Shown: positions 25,085 through 32,472, counted from the stretch's first letter. The stretch is DNA of 64,000 nt from an uncultured Porphyromonadaceae bacterium (GCA_905198125.1 CAJKBH010000012.1:1-64000), one strand, 5' to 3'. The notes: generated by a model not told the origin, from the letters alone. Translations and numbers: made by a program.

Positions 25085-25720
25085 TCAAATGGAAAGCCTG
25101 TTGATTTCTGTCTGCAACAGTGACAGAAAACGGGCTGCGTGTGCGCCGTCCATCTGTGTGTGATGGAACTGGAATGAGACGGTGAGGAGTGTCTTGAACC
25201 AGCTTCTGCGGTAACTGCCCCATATCATGAAGGGATTGTTGAATATGCCGCTATACATTCCGACGGCCCCGTCTATATCATACTGTGCCAATGCCGATGT
25301 GCCGATAACCATGCTGTCTATGATGTCATGATTTGTGCATGATTCGGATACCTGCCGCGTCAAACGCAGATAATCGGCATTGAATTTTGAAATATCCTCG
25401 CTGAAAGGTATGTCGCACGAGCTTACCTCTCCATCGCGGTTGGCCACAATTGTATTGACAGCCAGAGTGTCATAGCGCATCAGTTTGCCGTCCACCGGCA
25501 GCATGTAGAATTCCTTTACCTGAGAGGCCGCTTTGCCGATGCACCAGCACATAAGCATATTGAATTTCAGGCCGTGCCGGCGCCCGATACGCCTCAGTCG
25601 AGACACATCCAGAGTCTTTATCAGCGTTACCATCGGCATCGGTGCCTTCATCCACATCTCGAAAGCGTATGCCCGCGTCGTTTCCTTAGGATTTATTTCC
25701 TGCATCATATTCTGATTCAA
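25085..25720 (-). CDS. Chloramphenicol acetyltransferase-like protein
   Basis: 211 residues, the size of a CAT monomer. The diagnostic catalytic motif is HHTQMDGAHAARFL near residue 186, with the active-site histidine at position 187 and the structural aspartate at 191. Earlier strands (FKTLLTVSFQFHHTQMDG, NNPFMIWGSYRRSWF) fit the CAT fold. Many Bacteroidales carry CAT-like proteins that do not act on chloramphenicol, so resistance is not claimed. It is the last gene of a minus-strand run beginning with an HxlR regulator, 25 bases after the GNAT gene. Confidence 0.9.
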   Translation of the reverse strand: MNQNMMQEINPKETTRAYAFEMWMKAPMPMVTLIKTLDVSRLRRIGRRHGLKFNMLMCWCIGKAASQVKEFYMLPVDGKLMRYDTLAVNTIVANRDGEVSSCDIPFSEDISKFNADYLRLTRQVSESCTNHDIIDSMVIGTSALAQYDIDGAVGMYSGIFNNPFMIWGSYRRSWFKTLLTVSFQFHHTQMDGAHAARFLSLLQTEINRLSI

Positions 25721-25745
25721 TTAGATTGATTCTCAGGTCTGAGTG

Positions 25746-26297
25746 TCATTGGTTATTAATAAGGAGGGCATGATAATCTTCTTTTGTCATGATGTAGAAG
25801 TGCTCTGTCCGTCTGTCCCCGAGTGGAGACAGGATATCATGGTTCGTGTGATGATATTTGAATCCGCACTTCTCGCATACCCTCTTTGACTTTATGTTGC
25901 CATCATAATATCCGCACCACACTGCATCAAGCGCCAATTCATTGAAACATCTCTGTAACAGGGCATTTACAGCTTCGGGAATCAGCCCTTGCCCCCAATA
26001 AGGCTTGCCGATCCAATAGCCTATCTCAGCTTCGCCCGGCTTCATGGTCGCCGAGTGAAGACCGTCGCCAAACATGATGCCGCAGCTGCCGACAGGTTCG
26101 CCCGTTTCTTTCAGAACGACGGCGTAGGTCTCAGGCGCAGAAAAAACGGTACGGATTATTTCCAGACTGTGTTGTGCGGATGTATGCGGCGGCCAGCCGG
26201 CTACGGGACCAATGGCGGGATCGCCGGCATACTTGAACAGAGAGTCCGCGTCGCTTTCCTGCCAGGGTCTGAGGATAAGTCTTGCCGTCTCTATCAT
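25746..26297 (-). CDS. GNAT acetyltransferase, RimJ/RimL-like
   Basis: 183 residues. Typical start IETARLILRPWQESDADSLFKYAGDPAIGP. The acetyl-CoA region is EIGYWIGKPYWGQGLIPEAVNALLQRCF, followed by the conserved N-x-x-S-x-R-V-x-E-K-x-G-F motif as NIKSKRVCEKCGFKYHH. This layout marks the RimJ/RimL-type subgroup, which acetylates N-termini of ribosomal or other proteins, or small molecules. Its start overlaps the TfoX-like gene's stop by four bases, so the two are coupled. Confidence 0.92.
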   Translation of the reverse strand: MIETARLILRPWQESDADSLFKYAGDPAIGPVAGWPPHTSAQHSLEIIRTVFSAPETYAVVLKETGEPVGSCGIMFGDGLHSATMKPGEAEIGYWIGKPYWGQGLIPEAVNALLQRCFNELALDAVWCGYYDGNIKSKRVCEKCGFKYHHTNHDILSPLGDRRTEHFYIMTKEDYHALLINNQ

Positions 26298-26608
26298 TTC
26301 TTTTTCGTTTTGGGGAAAGGCAGGACCTCCCAGAGTGTTTCTATCACTTTCAATACCTTTGTCCTGTCCCGGAAGTCAAGAATATAAGCTTCTTTTGCGC
26401 CTTGGTAGGGACAGCCGCACTCTGCGTCAGCCATCATTTCGGCAATACAGGGCAATTTCTTAACGTATGCTATATTGTCGCAAGCAGTGATGACGCACTT
26501 ACCGTTGACATAGATGATGTAATCACCCATCATCTTGCGGCTGCGCACCTCTCCCAAAGGAGCAAGCGCGTCGCAAACGAACTCTATGAACTCAATCGAA
26601 CAGGCCAT
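26294..26608 (-). CDS. TfoX/Sxy N-terminal domain protein
   Basis: 104 residues from the ATG at 26608 (MACSIEFIEFVCDALAPLGEVRSRKMMGDYIIYVNGKC). The pattern EVRSRKMMGDYIIYV with later AYILDFRDR is that of the small TfoX N-terminal domain. The longer frame that begins at 26725 would overlap the preceding DJ-1 gene. In proteobacteria TfoX promotes competence; in Bacteroidetes this single domain occurs in stress operons and its role is unknown. It starts four bases after the DJ-1-like gene and overlaps the GNAT gene. Confidence 0.85.
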   Translation of the reverse strand: MACSIEFIEFVCDALAPLGEVRSRKMMGDYIIYVNGKCVITACDNIAYVKKLPCIAEMMADAECGCPYQGAKEAYILDFRDRTKVLKVIETLWEVLPFPKTKKK

Positions 26609-26612
26609 ATTT

Positions 26613-27224
26613 TTATTTCGGAGGAAACAGAGCGCAGAAACCTTGTCTGTTGAACTGATAATACATTTCAATTCGCTCGGGAGTATCATTTTCAAGCAAT
26701 ATGAGCAACTCCTTTGCAAATTCAAGAGTGGCCGAACCGTTTGCTGTCACGATGTTATTGTCGCTTACAGCTTGCGCATGGATATATCCATACTGATTGG
26801 TATAGTTTTCACCTCCCCATGATTTCAGCTGCTCCAGACCATTGCCGGTGTGTTTAACCGCATTGAGGAAACCGTGCTTTGCCATAAAGGAAGCCGCGTT
26901 GCAGATTGCACCTGTAATCCTGCCTTTTTCAATGGCTTGTCTGACAATCGGCTCAACCCGTTCCGCAAACGGCGTGCTCCATCCGAAACCGCCGATAAGC
27001 ACCAACGCCGCATAATCTTCAGGCATCGTATCGAATGAATAATCCGGCAATGTCCGGAAACCGCCTATGGACTTGACAGGCTCCATTGTCGGTGCTACAA
27101 TCCTGTTGACATATTTGGGATTATCTTTAAGGGCATATTCATCGGATGCTATTGCCTGCGAAAGAAATACAATCTCGTGTGCCGCGAAGTCCGGCAGAAG
27201 GATATATAAAATTTCGTTATTCAT
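26613..27224 (-). CDS. DJ-1/PfpI-family protein
   Basis: 203 residues, one class I glutamine-amidotransferase-like domain. The nucleophile elbow is GAICNAASF with cysteine 108, and the strand before it (YAALVLIGGFGWSTPF) is typical. Family members include glyoxalase III, chaperone and thiol-stress proteins, so a role against reactive aldehydes or oxidants is possible. It overlaps the upstream HxlR regulator by eight bases and is followed at once by the TfoX-like gene, which indicates one transcript. Confidence 0.92.
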   Translation of the reverse strand: MNNEILYILLPDFAAHEIVFLSQAIASDEYALKDNPKYVNRIVAPTMEPVKSIGGFRTLPDYSFDTMPEDYAALVLIGGFGWSTPFAERVEPIVRQAIEKGRITGAICNAASFMAKHGFLNAVKHTGNGLEQLKSWGGENYTNQYGYIHAQAVSDNNIVTANGSATLEFAKELLILLENDTPERIEMYYQFNRQGFCALFPPK

Positions 27225-27573
27225 CGTTGTGTTTTTTGCGGTTTGACATTATGGTGTCGAAGTTCTCGCGTCCCCAGTTTATGAGGGCTTCGACATGGGG
27301 CAAAAGGGTATGGCCGAAATCAGTTACTGAATACTCTGTGCGTGGCGGCACGTCGGGGAACAGTTCGCGGCGGATTATGCCGTCGGTGGTCATTTGGCGG
27401 AGTACCTGCGACAGTACTTTCTCCGATATGGACGGGATGTTGCGGTACAGTTCGTTGAAGCGCACCGGCTCGTTCTCGGAAATTTTCACGAGAACCACCA
27501 GTGCCCACTTGTTGCCGAGCCATTCGAGCATCGGGGCAGCCTTGCAATATTCGTAGTCCAGTTTTTTTGCCAT
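27217..27573 (-). CDS. HxlR-family transcriptional regulator
   Basis: 118 residues, one winged helix: CKAAPMLEWLGNKWALVVLVKISENEPVRFNELYRNIPSISEKVLSQVLRQMTTDGIIRRE, then PRTEYSVTDFGHTLLP. The early cysteine (residue 10) matches the usual redox- or aldehyde-sensing cysteine of YodB/HxlR proteins. It is the first gene of the HxlR-DJ1-TfoX-GNAT-CAT run and probably responds to electrophile stress and controls that run. The upstream region shares a 21-bp palindrome with the divergent radical SAM gene. Confidence 0.93.
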   Translation of the reverse strand: MAKKLDYEYCKAAPMLEWLGNKWALVVLVKISENEPVRFNELYRNIPSISEKVLSQVLRQMTTDGIIRRELFPDVPPRTEYSVTDFGHTLLPHVEALINWGRENFDTIMSNRKKHNDE

Positions 27574-27670
27574 ATCCGGTCACGCAGAACAGACTGATAA
27601 CGAGTAAGACAAACTTTCAGGTAAGGGTCAAACCATTCGGTAAGTTGTTGCTTTAGCTCTGACCATCACC

Positions 27671-27691
27671 TAATTTTGCGTTACAAAATTA
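27671..27691. promoter_or_regulatory. Palindromic overlapping -7 boxes between HxlR and radical SAM genes
   Basis: TAATTTTG (27671-27678, plus) and its inverse CAAAATTA (27684-27691, the minus-strand -7) form one 21-base palindrome. GTTG at 27647-27650, 20 bases upstream, can act as the plus-strand -33. Divergent polymerases would compete, and a dimeric regulator such as HxlR could cover both sites. Confidence 0.5.
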
Positions 27692-27707
27692 ATAAAAATA
27701 TCGAGAT

Positions 27708-28601
27708 ATGACATATCCGGAACTACATTTCACAGGGCAGGTATGGCGACCGCCGTACGAAGCCAATTCCCAGCTTCTGCAACTCACCTCAGGTTGTACA
27801 TGGCACAAGTGCAGGTTTTGCAGTCTTTATCACGGCACACCTTTCCGTATGTCGCCGCTGTCGGAGGTAGAGGATGACCTGAAGGTGATTCGTCAATGGC
27901 AGCCGCGTGCCCGTCGTGTTTACCTAACCGGTGCAAATCCATTCGCGCTCAGTTACAACAAACTGATGGACGTAGCTTTGCTGTTAAGGAAGTATCTTCC
28001 GCACATGGTATCGTTCGGGATGTTCGCCCGTGTCACGGATATCACCCCCAAAACAGTGGAGGAGCTGAAGAATCTACGTCATCTGAAACTCGACAGCATC
28101 AACATCGGAATCGAGACAGGACACGACCCGACTCTGGAGAGGATGAATAAAGGTTATAATGCCTCTGACATTATCGAACAACTTTCAAAACTCGACGAGG
28201 CGGGAATCCGATACAGCGTATTCTACCTCAACGGACTGGGAGGCAAGGGCAACGGCGAGGCCAGCGCGATGGCAACGGCAGACGTGCTGAACCGACTTCA
28301 CCCCTGTATCATCAACATAGTATCGCTGACAATATTTCCGGAATCGCAGTTGTATCAGGAGGTGCAGGACGGCACATATATAGAGGAACCGGAAATTGAG
28401 CGACTGATAGAGATGCGGACTCTTATCGACAGACTGAATATCCGTGTCAATCTGCTCGGTCACCATATTTCCAATACAGTACCGATTACGGGATCATTGC
28501 CCCATGATAAGGCCGCGATACTCCGTGAATTTGACAAAGCGATAGCCCGGTTCCCGGAAAAGGAACTGAAAGCCTATCGGAACAGAATATGGCATCTGTG
28601 A
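27708..28601 (+). CDS. Radical SAM protein with CX4CX2C cluster motif
   Basis: 297 residues. The iron-sulfur motif is LTSGCTWHKCRFCSLY (cysteines 30, 35 and 38), spaced CX4CX2C rather than the common CX3CX2C; this variant occurs in a B12-domain-less COG1032 subgroup, as far as I recall. SAM-binding strands follow (RRVYLTGANPF, LDSINIGIETGHD, GIRYSVFYLNGLGGKG). No auxiliary cluster is seen at the C-terminus. It has its own promoter divergent from the HxlR operon. The reaction and substrate are unknown. Confidence 0.92.
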   Translation: MTYPELHFTGQVWRPPYEANSQLLQLTSGCTWHKCRFCSLYHGTPFRMSPLSEVEDDLKVIRQWQPRARRVYLTGANPFALSYNKLMDVALLLRKYLPHMVSFGMFARVTDITPKTVEELKNLRHLKLDSINIGIETGHDPTLERMNKGYNASDIIEQLSKLDEAGIRYSVFYLNGLGGKGNGEASAMATADVLNRLHPCIINIVSLTIFPESQLYQEVQDGTYIEEPEIERLIEMRTLIDRLNIRVNLLGHHISNTVPITGSLPHDKAAILREFDKAIARFPEKELKAYRNRIWHL

Positions 28602-28727
28602 AGATTCCGGTCCTGCGTACAGCCTGCTCATTTTTTGGCAGGCTTCTTTTCGTCTATTTGTCCTATTTTTTGCAATTTTGCATTCGGAATATGTTTATTA
28701 TCATGTGATAGGATACGGAAAAATTAT

Positions 28728-28735
28728 TAATTTTG
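28728..28735 (+). promoter_or_regulatory. -7 box almost touching the lipoprotein start codon
   Basis: TAATTTTG (28728-28735) ends four bases before the ATG at 28740. If it is used, the transcript would begin at or next to the start codon. A clear TTTG at the expected distance is not visible. Confidence 0.4.
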
Positions 28736-28739
28736 CAAT

Positions 28740-29084
28740 ATGAAGAAGCTATTATATATCGGATTGTTAGGTCTGATGACAGGTTGTGGGGATGGTCAGC
28801 CACGTCAGCCTGAAAGACTGCCTGATGATGAGATCCCGGCGTTTCGCGATGCCTGCATCAAAATGGCGCATCATATAATGTTGAAGGACTCAGCGTATCA
28901 TTTAACGATAGCCAAAGACAGCGCCATGAGATTGGGTATTCCCGGACGATATTATGACCGAATGCAACAGGAGTTGGAATACACCAATTATATCGTCAAG
29001 GAAGAATATAACAAAAAAGGCATTCCAATCGAAATGCCTGAATATACAATCGATACGGTAAATACAACCAATACGATCAATTGA
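28740..29084 (+). CDS. Small lipoprotein of unknown function
   Basis: 114 residues with a clean lipoprotein signal (MKKLLYIGLLGLMTGCGDG, cysteine 16). The mature part is charged and helical, with a DSAYHLTIAKDSAMRLGIPGRYYDRM repeat-like stretch, and ends in a Thr/Asn-rich tail (TIDTVNTTNTIN). No known domain. The -7 box sits immediately before the ATG, suggesting a leaderless message. The two genes that follow (a 34-residue membrane protein and another lipoprotein) point to a small envelope cluster. The intervening 217 bases hold no gene. Confidence 0.75.
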   Translation: MKKLLYIGLLGLMTGCGDGQPRQPERLPDDEIPAFRDACIKMAHHIMLKDSAYHLTIAKDSAMRLGIPGRYYDRMQQELEYTNYIVKEEYNKKGIPIEMPEYTIDTVNTTNTIN

Positions 29085-29301
29085 ACGCGGAGATAGATAA
29101 GGCTGTCCGTGGTCATGTTGAAAGGTATTTCTTCTACAAGAGACTCCTTTATCATTCGAGCGTTTGCATGGAATGACATGAATATGGAAATAAATATCGC
29201 GAGGAAGAGTTTTGTGTGTGCTAAGGTGATGCAAAGTTACATAAAATCGCAATTTTATGTGAATATCTGCGTTTTATAGACAAATAAAAAATAGATGCGA
29301 A

Positions 29302-29406
29302 ATGAATTTACCATGGTACGTATATCTGCCGGTGGTTGCAGGAATAATCGGAGGCTTAATCGGTGGTCGCTATTACAAAAGGAATAAGGACAAAAAGTGC
29401 AAATAG
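29302..29406 (+). CDS. 34-residue single-pass membrane protein
   Basis: Short frame MNLPWYVYLPVVAGIIGGLIGGRYYKRNKDKKCK. A hydrophobic helix with small-residue spacing (GIIGGLIGG, a glycine-zipper pattern) is followed by a strongly basic tail, the positive-inside end of a one-helix membrane protein. The aromatic cluster before the helix and the clean stop before the next gene support it. The lipoprotein gene starts 18 bases later, so the two could be cotranscribed. An overlapping ATG at 29295 opens another frame that gives no sensible protein. Function unknown. Confidence 0.55.
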   Translation: MNLPWYVYLPVVAGIIGGLIGGRYYKRNKDKKCK

Positions 29407-29424
29407 CACTCATACTGCGAGGTA

Positions 29425-29940
29425 ATGAAATATCTAAGCCTGCTGATGCTGCTGACTCTGAGTCTTGTGTTAAGCTCATGCAACAATAATGACGAGACAG
29501 ACCTGGAAATAGCTTTGCCTATTTCCAAAACGTATGTTCCCTCTACAATGGAAATCAATTATAATGATTTAGGAGAGGAACAGAAACGAAATCTTATCCA
29601 TCTGGTCAACAATGAGCATATTGTAAACGATGCATCTGAATTGCCGGATGATCCGATGGGGTTCAGCGCTGCGTATCAACAAATTGATTTCAATACTTAC
29701 ACTTTGCTGATAAAGTATGTATTGCACGATTATACCATAGATACGTATTCCAACAGATATTACCGTAACACGAAAGAAAACAGTTATAACTGGTCGATCA
29801 ATATAGGCACGTCATCGGATATGGATATTGCCACGGATGATTTTCAGTTTACAAGATTCGCGATACTTGTACGGAAAATCCCGGCAGACGCACAGGTCAG
29901 AACATGGTTGGGCCTGACGTTCCTCGGGAATAATCTTTAA
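29425..29940 (+). CDS. Lipoprotein of unknown function
   Basis: 171 residues with a signal and lipobox (LVLSSCNNND, cysteine 19). The mature part is acidic and aromatic and likely beta-rich (YNWSINIGTSSDMDIATDDFQFTRFAILVRK). I recognise no domain. The stop codon lies inside a copy of a dispersed 20-base motif (29936-29952, TTTAAGGCACGATGCCT), a near copy of the arm of the inverted repeat at 10291. It is the last gene before the 613-base repeat-filled gap. Confidence 0.75.
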   Translation: MKYLSLLMLLTLSLVLSSCNNNDETDLEIALPISKTYVPSTMEINYNDLGEEQKRNLIHLVNNEHIVNDASELPDDPMGFSAAYQQIDFNTYTLLIKYVLHDYTIDTYSNRYYRNTKENSYNWSINIGTSSDMDIATDDFQFTRFAILVRKIPADAQVRTWLGLTFLGNNL

Positions 29941-29993
29941 GGCACGATGCCTAAACCTCAGAATAGTACTATAAGAAACACAAGTTTCGTCTA

Positions 29994-30029
29994 AGTACAT
30001 AATAATGAAATAGTACATAATAATGAAAT
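29994..30029. repeat. Perfect tandem 18-bp duplication
   Basis: AGTACATAATAATGAAAT occurs twice without interruption (29994-30011 and 30012-30029). It lies just before the large palindromic element. It may be slippage, or part of that element's flank. Confidence 0.65.
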
Positions 30030-30059
30030 TATAAGAAATTAGGCTCACATAATCATGTG

Positions 30060-30378
30060 GGATGCTTATTCTCCTATCGGAATTTGTTGCCTCGGAGAGG
30101 CTGTTTCTCATTAACCCCACGATGGCTTAAGGGTGCGAAGCGTCCCGACAGCCTTCGTGGGGTTAGACTGATGTGGCACAGCTTGGTCGGAGACCATGCC
30201 GCTCGCCTTTACGCCATTGTCATATCGAGGAGTGCAAAGACATGGTCTCCGACCAAACAATATCGTTCCCGTATACCCCACGAAGGACGGTGCCAGCTGA
30301 AGCTGTCACCGCCCATCGTGGGGTTAATGAGAAACAGCCTCTCCGAGGCAATAAATTCCGATAGACGAATAATCATCC
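30060..30378. repeat. 319-bp near-palindromic element with 66-bp terminal inverted repeats
   Basis: The outer arms 30060-30125 and 30313-30378 match inverted at 62 of 66 bases. Further in are matched blocks CCTTCGTGGGGT (left near 30152, right inverted near 30276) and TTGGTCGGAGACCATG (left near 30183, right inverted near 30241), separated by unlike blocks of equal length. The whole can fold into one long interrupted stem. Open frames on both strands just follow the palindrome and do not look coding. It fills the gap between the lipoprotein and the BlaI operators. A nonautonomous mobile element (MITE-like) or a structured RNA is possible. Confidence 0.75.
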
Positions 30379-30454
30379 GAATATGCACCCGAATGGCATC
30401 CGAATAGTTGTGTGTCTTGTCTTTCTTTGAATTACGCTCTGATTTAACCAAATG

Positions 30455-30554
30455 TAACTATTTTTGTAGTTAATAAAGGTTAAAAGTCAAATCCGGGTAT
30501 TGCAACTATAAAAATAGTTATTAACTTTGCCGTGTCTAACTACAAAAATAGTTA
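30455..30554. promoter_or_regulatory. Three BlaI-type operators and the promoter of the blaI/M56 operon
   Basis: An 18-base box TAACTACAAAAATAGTTA occurs at 30537-30554 and perfectly inverted at 30455-30472; a third copy with two changes, CAACTATAAAAATAGTTA, is at 30503-30520. The -7 box TAACTTTG (30522-30529) lies between the last two, and a TTG at 30500-30502 is in -33 position. The last operator ends on the A of the start codon. Such TACA/TGTA-type symmetry is usual for BlaI/MecI, which would repress its own operon. Confidence 0.7.
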
Positions 30555-30937
30555 TGAAAAGGAAACAGGAGGACAAACTGACTCCCAAAGAGGAGGAACT
30601 GATGCGTTTGCTGTGGGAATATGGTCCGATAGCGATCAGCAGACTGGTGGAGCTGTATCCGGACCCAAAGCCACATTTCAATACGGTATCGACCGTGATG
30701 CGCAGGCTGGAGGCCAAGGGTTTTGTGGACCATGAGAATACCGGCGGGACATTCCATTATTTTGCCAAGGTCGAGAAAGAGTACTTCCGCAGTCGCAGTT
30801 TCGGTAATTTCATCAAGAATTATTTCGGAGGGAACTATTTCGGTGCCGTATCTTCGTTGGTGGCCGAAGAAAAGATTTCTGCCGACGAACTAAAGGAATT
30901 ACTTAAGCTGGTAGAGCAGAAGGGGAGTCAAAAATAA
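30554..30937 (+). CDS. BlaI/MecI/CopY-family repressor
   Basis: 127 residues from the ATG at 30554 (MKRKQEDKLTPKEEELMRLLWEYG). The N-terminal winged helix is clear (ISRLVELYPDPKPHFNTVSTVMRRLEAKGFVDHENTGGTFHYFAKV) and the C-terminal half is the dimerisation region. In known systems the paired M56 protease triggers cleavage of the repressor; that partner is encoded eight bases after the stop. Three matching operators overlap the promoter, so self-control is expected. The controlled stress is unknown; no beta-lactamase lies nearby. Confidence 0.93.
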   Translation: MKRKQEDKLTPKEEELMRLLWEYGPIAISRLVELYPDPKPHFNTVSTVMRRLEAKGFVDHENTGGTFHYFAKVEKEYFRSRSFGNFIKNYFGGNYFGAVSSLVAEEKISADELKELLKLVEQKGSQK

Positions 30938-30944
30938 GATTACG

Positions 30945-32339
30945 ATGGGAGCTTTTTTATCATATTCCATAATTAGCGGTTTTCTGCTGCTGGCGTTGTA
31001 CCTTGTATATAGGTTGCTTTTGGCCCGGGACAATCAGCATGGGTTTAACCGTGGAGTGTTATTGGCCATTTATGCAGTGTCATTTGCGGCATATCCTGTT
31101 CTTCAATTAGTCAGCGGTCTTAAAGGCTCGTCATCTTCACAGATGGTTGCGCATGGTGCCATGGAGGTAATCGGCAAGTCAGAGGTCGCAGACTCGACAC
31201 CTGTATGGGGAGTCATACTGGTATTGGCATTCATAATCGGAATGGTGATAGTATCAATAAGAACCGTGATAACATGGGTGCGACTCATCAGAGTGATACG
31301 TTCGGGCCAAAAGATAGAGCATAACGGATACACCTTGGTTGTGACGGACGACGAACGGTTGGCTCCGTTCAGCTGGATGCGCTATGTGGTGATCAGCCGC
31401 CGGGATTATGGGAGTTACAGTCCGGCGATAGTTACGCACGAACTGAAGCACATAGCCTGTCACCATTGGGTGGACCTGTTGATAGCCCAAGCGGTGTGTA
31501 TCGTGAACTGGTTCAACCCGGCCGCATGGCTGATGCGCGACGAACTGATGCTGGTGCATGAATATCAGGCCGACATGGCTGTCATTGACCGTGGCCATGA
31601 CGCGCAGGAATATCAGATGTTGTTGATAAAGAAAGCTGTTGGCGCCAGATTCCCGTCCTTGGCCAACAGCCTGAATCATAGTAAACTCAAAAAACGAATC
31701 ACCATGATGTACAAAGCAAAAAGTGGTGCGGGGCGAAAGTGGAAAGCCCTCGCGATGGTGCCTGTGCTTGCATTGGCACTGGGTCTGACCGGTGTGCCGG
31801 TCGTGAGAGCCGCTGTGTCGACTATCGGCACTCTCAAAGTTTCTGACGGCAAAAGTAGTGAAAATCCGTCAGATAACAAAATCTCTGTCCCGCATTTTAA
31901 GGTCAAGAGCATCAACAACAACGACGGCAAGACCACTGTGGAAATCAGAGGCGAAGGGCTGGGCAATAGACTGAATGTTTCGGGAGGAACCTTCACTACG
32001 AAGGGCAAGACATACGAAGCCAGGTCGTTGAATTGCTCCATGACTGATGGCAATGCCACCATAACCGCCGTGTTCCCTTTCCTTACGGAATTCGACAATG
32101 TCAGCATGACGCTTGACATCAACGGCGAAAAAATGACCTTCGACCTTGAAGACTTCTTCAACAATGCGGGAAAATCAATAGCTTCGATCCCCGGTCTTGA
32201 AAACATGAAGGTGTATTTGGACGGTAAGGAGATTAGCCTGATAGATGTGCAGGAAATCGCATCGGATCAGATTGCGTCGATGTCGGTTGACAAGAAAGAA
32301 AACATCATCTATATCACCATCAAGAAAACAGATAAATAA
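30945..32339 (+). CDS. M56-family membrane metalloprotease (BlaR1/MecR1-like)
   Basis: 464 residues. Membrane helices near residues 8-25, 38-55 and 88-110, then the zinc protease motif HELKH (165-169), a further helix near 275, and a periplasmic C-terminal region of about 175 residues. That region has no serine penicillin-binding motifs, so it is not a beta-lactam sensor of the classical kind. The extreme C-terminus (VYLDGKEISLIDVQEIASDQIASMSVDKKENIIYITIKK) resembles the short plug-like segment often seen on Bacteroidetes M56 proteins. It pairs with the BlaI-type repressor directly upstream. Confidence 0.93.
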   Translation: MGAFLSYSIISGFLLLALYLVYRLLLARDNQHGFNRGVLLAIYAVSFAAYPVLQLVSGLKGSSSSQMVAHGAMEVIGKSEVADSTPVWGVILVLAFIIGMVIVSIRTVITWVRLIRVIRSGQKIEHNGYTLVVTDDERLAPFSWMRYVVISRRDYGSYSPAIVTHELKHIACHHWVDLLIAQAVCIVNWFNPAAWLMRDELMLVHEYQADMAVIDRGHDAQEYQMLLIKKAVGARFPSLANSLNHSKLKKRITMMYKAKSGAGRKWKALAMVPVLALALGLTGVPVVRAAVSTIGTLKVSDGKSSENPSDNKISVPHFKVKSINNNDGKTTVEIRGEGLGNRLNVSGGTFTTKGKTYEARSLNCSMTDGNATITAVFPFLTEFDNVSMTLDINGEKMTFDLEDFFNNAGKSIASIPGLENMKVYLDGKEISLIDVQEIASDQIASMSVDKKENIIYITIKKTDK

Positions 32340-32388
32340 CAATAATTATAACCGGCTATATTTCAGGGATATAAAGTTGTCTTAAAAT

Positions 32389-32424
32389 AATCGAGGCTAC
32401 CGACCGGCAGCCTCGATTTTATAT
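32389..32424 (+). terminator. Intrinsic terminator after the M56 gene
   Basis: AATCGAGGCT (32389-32398) pairs with AGCCTCGATT (32409-32418) around a GC-rich 10-base loop and runs into TTTTAT. It separates the blaI operon from the convergent arsenical operon and may work in both directions. Confidence 0.7.
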
Positions 32425-32472
32425 TATGTTTAAGGTGACAAAAGAAGAGTTCCCTAAATGAATAGGCGAATA

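Noticed and set aside
30060..30378. Integron attC site
   Set aside because: A GTTAGAC box is present, but its partner with RYYYAAC symmetry is missing and the element is far larger than attC; no integrase is near.
30057..30407. 116-codon plus-strand frame over the 319-bp palindrome
   Set aside because: Its protein mirrors the inverted repeat on both strands, which is the sign of a palindrome, not a gene.
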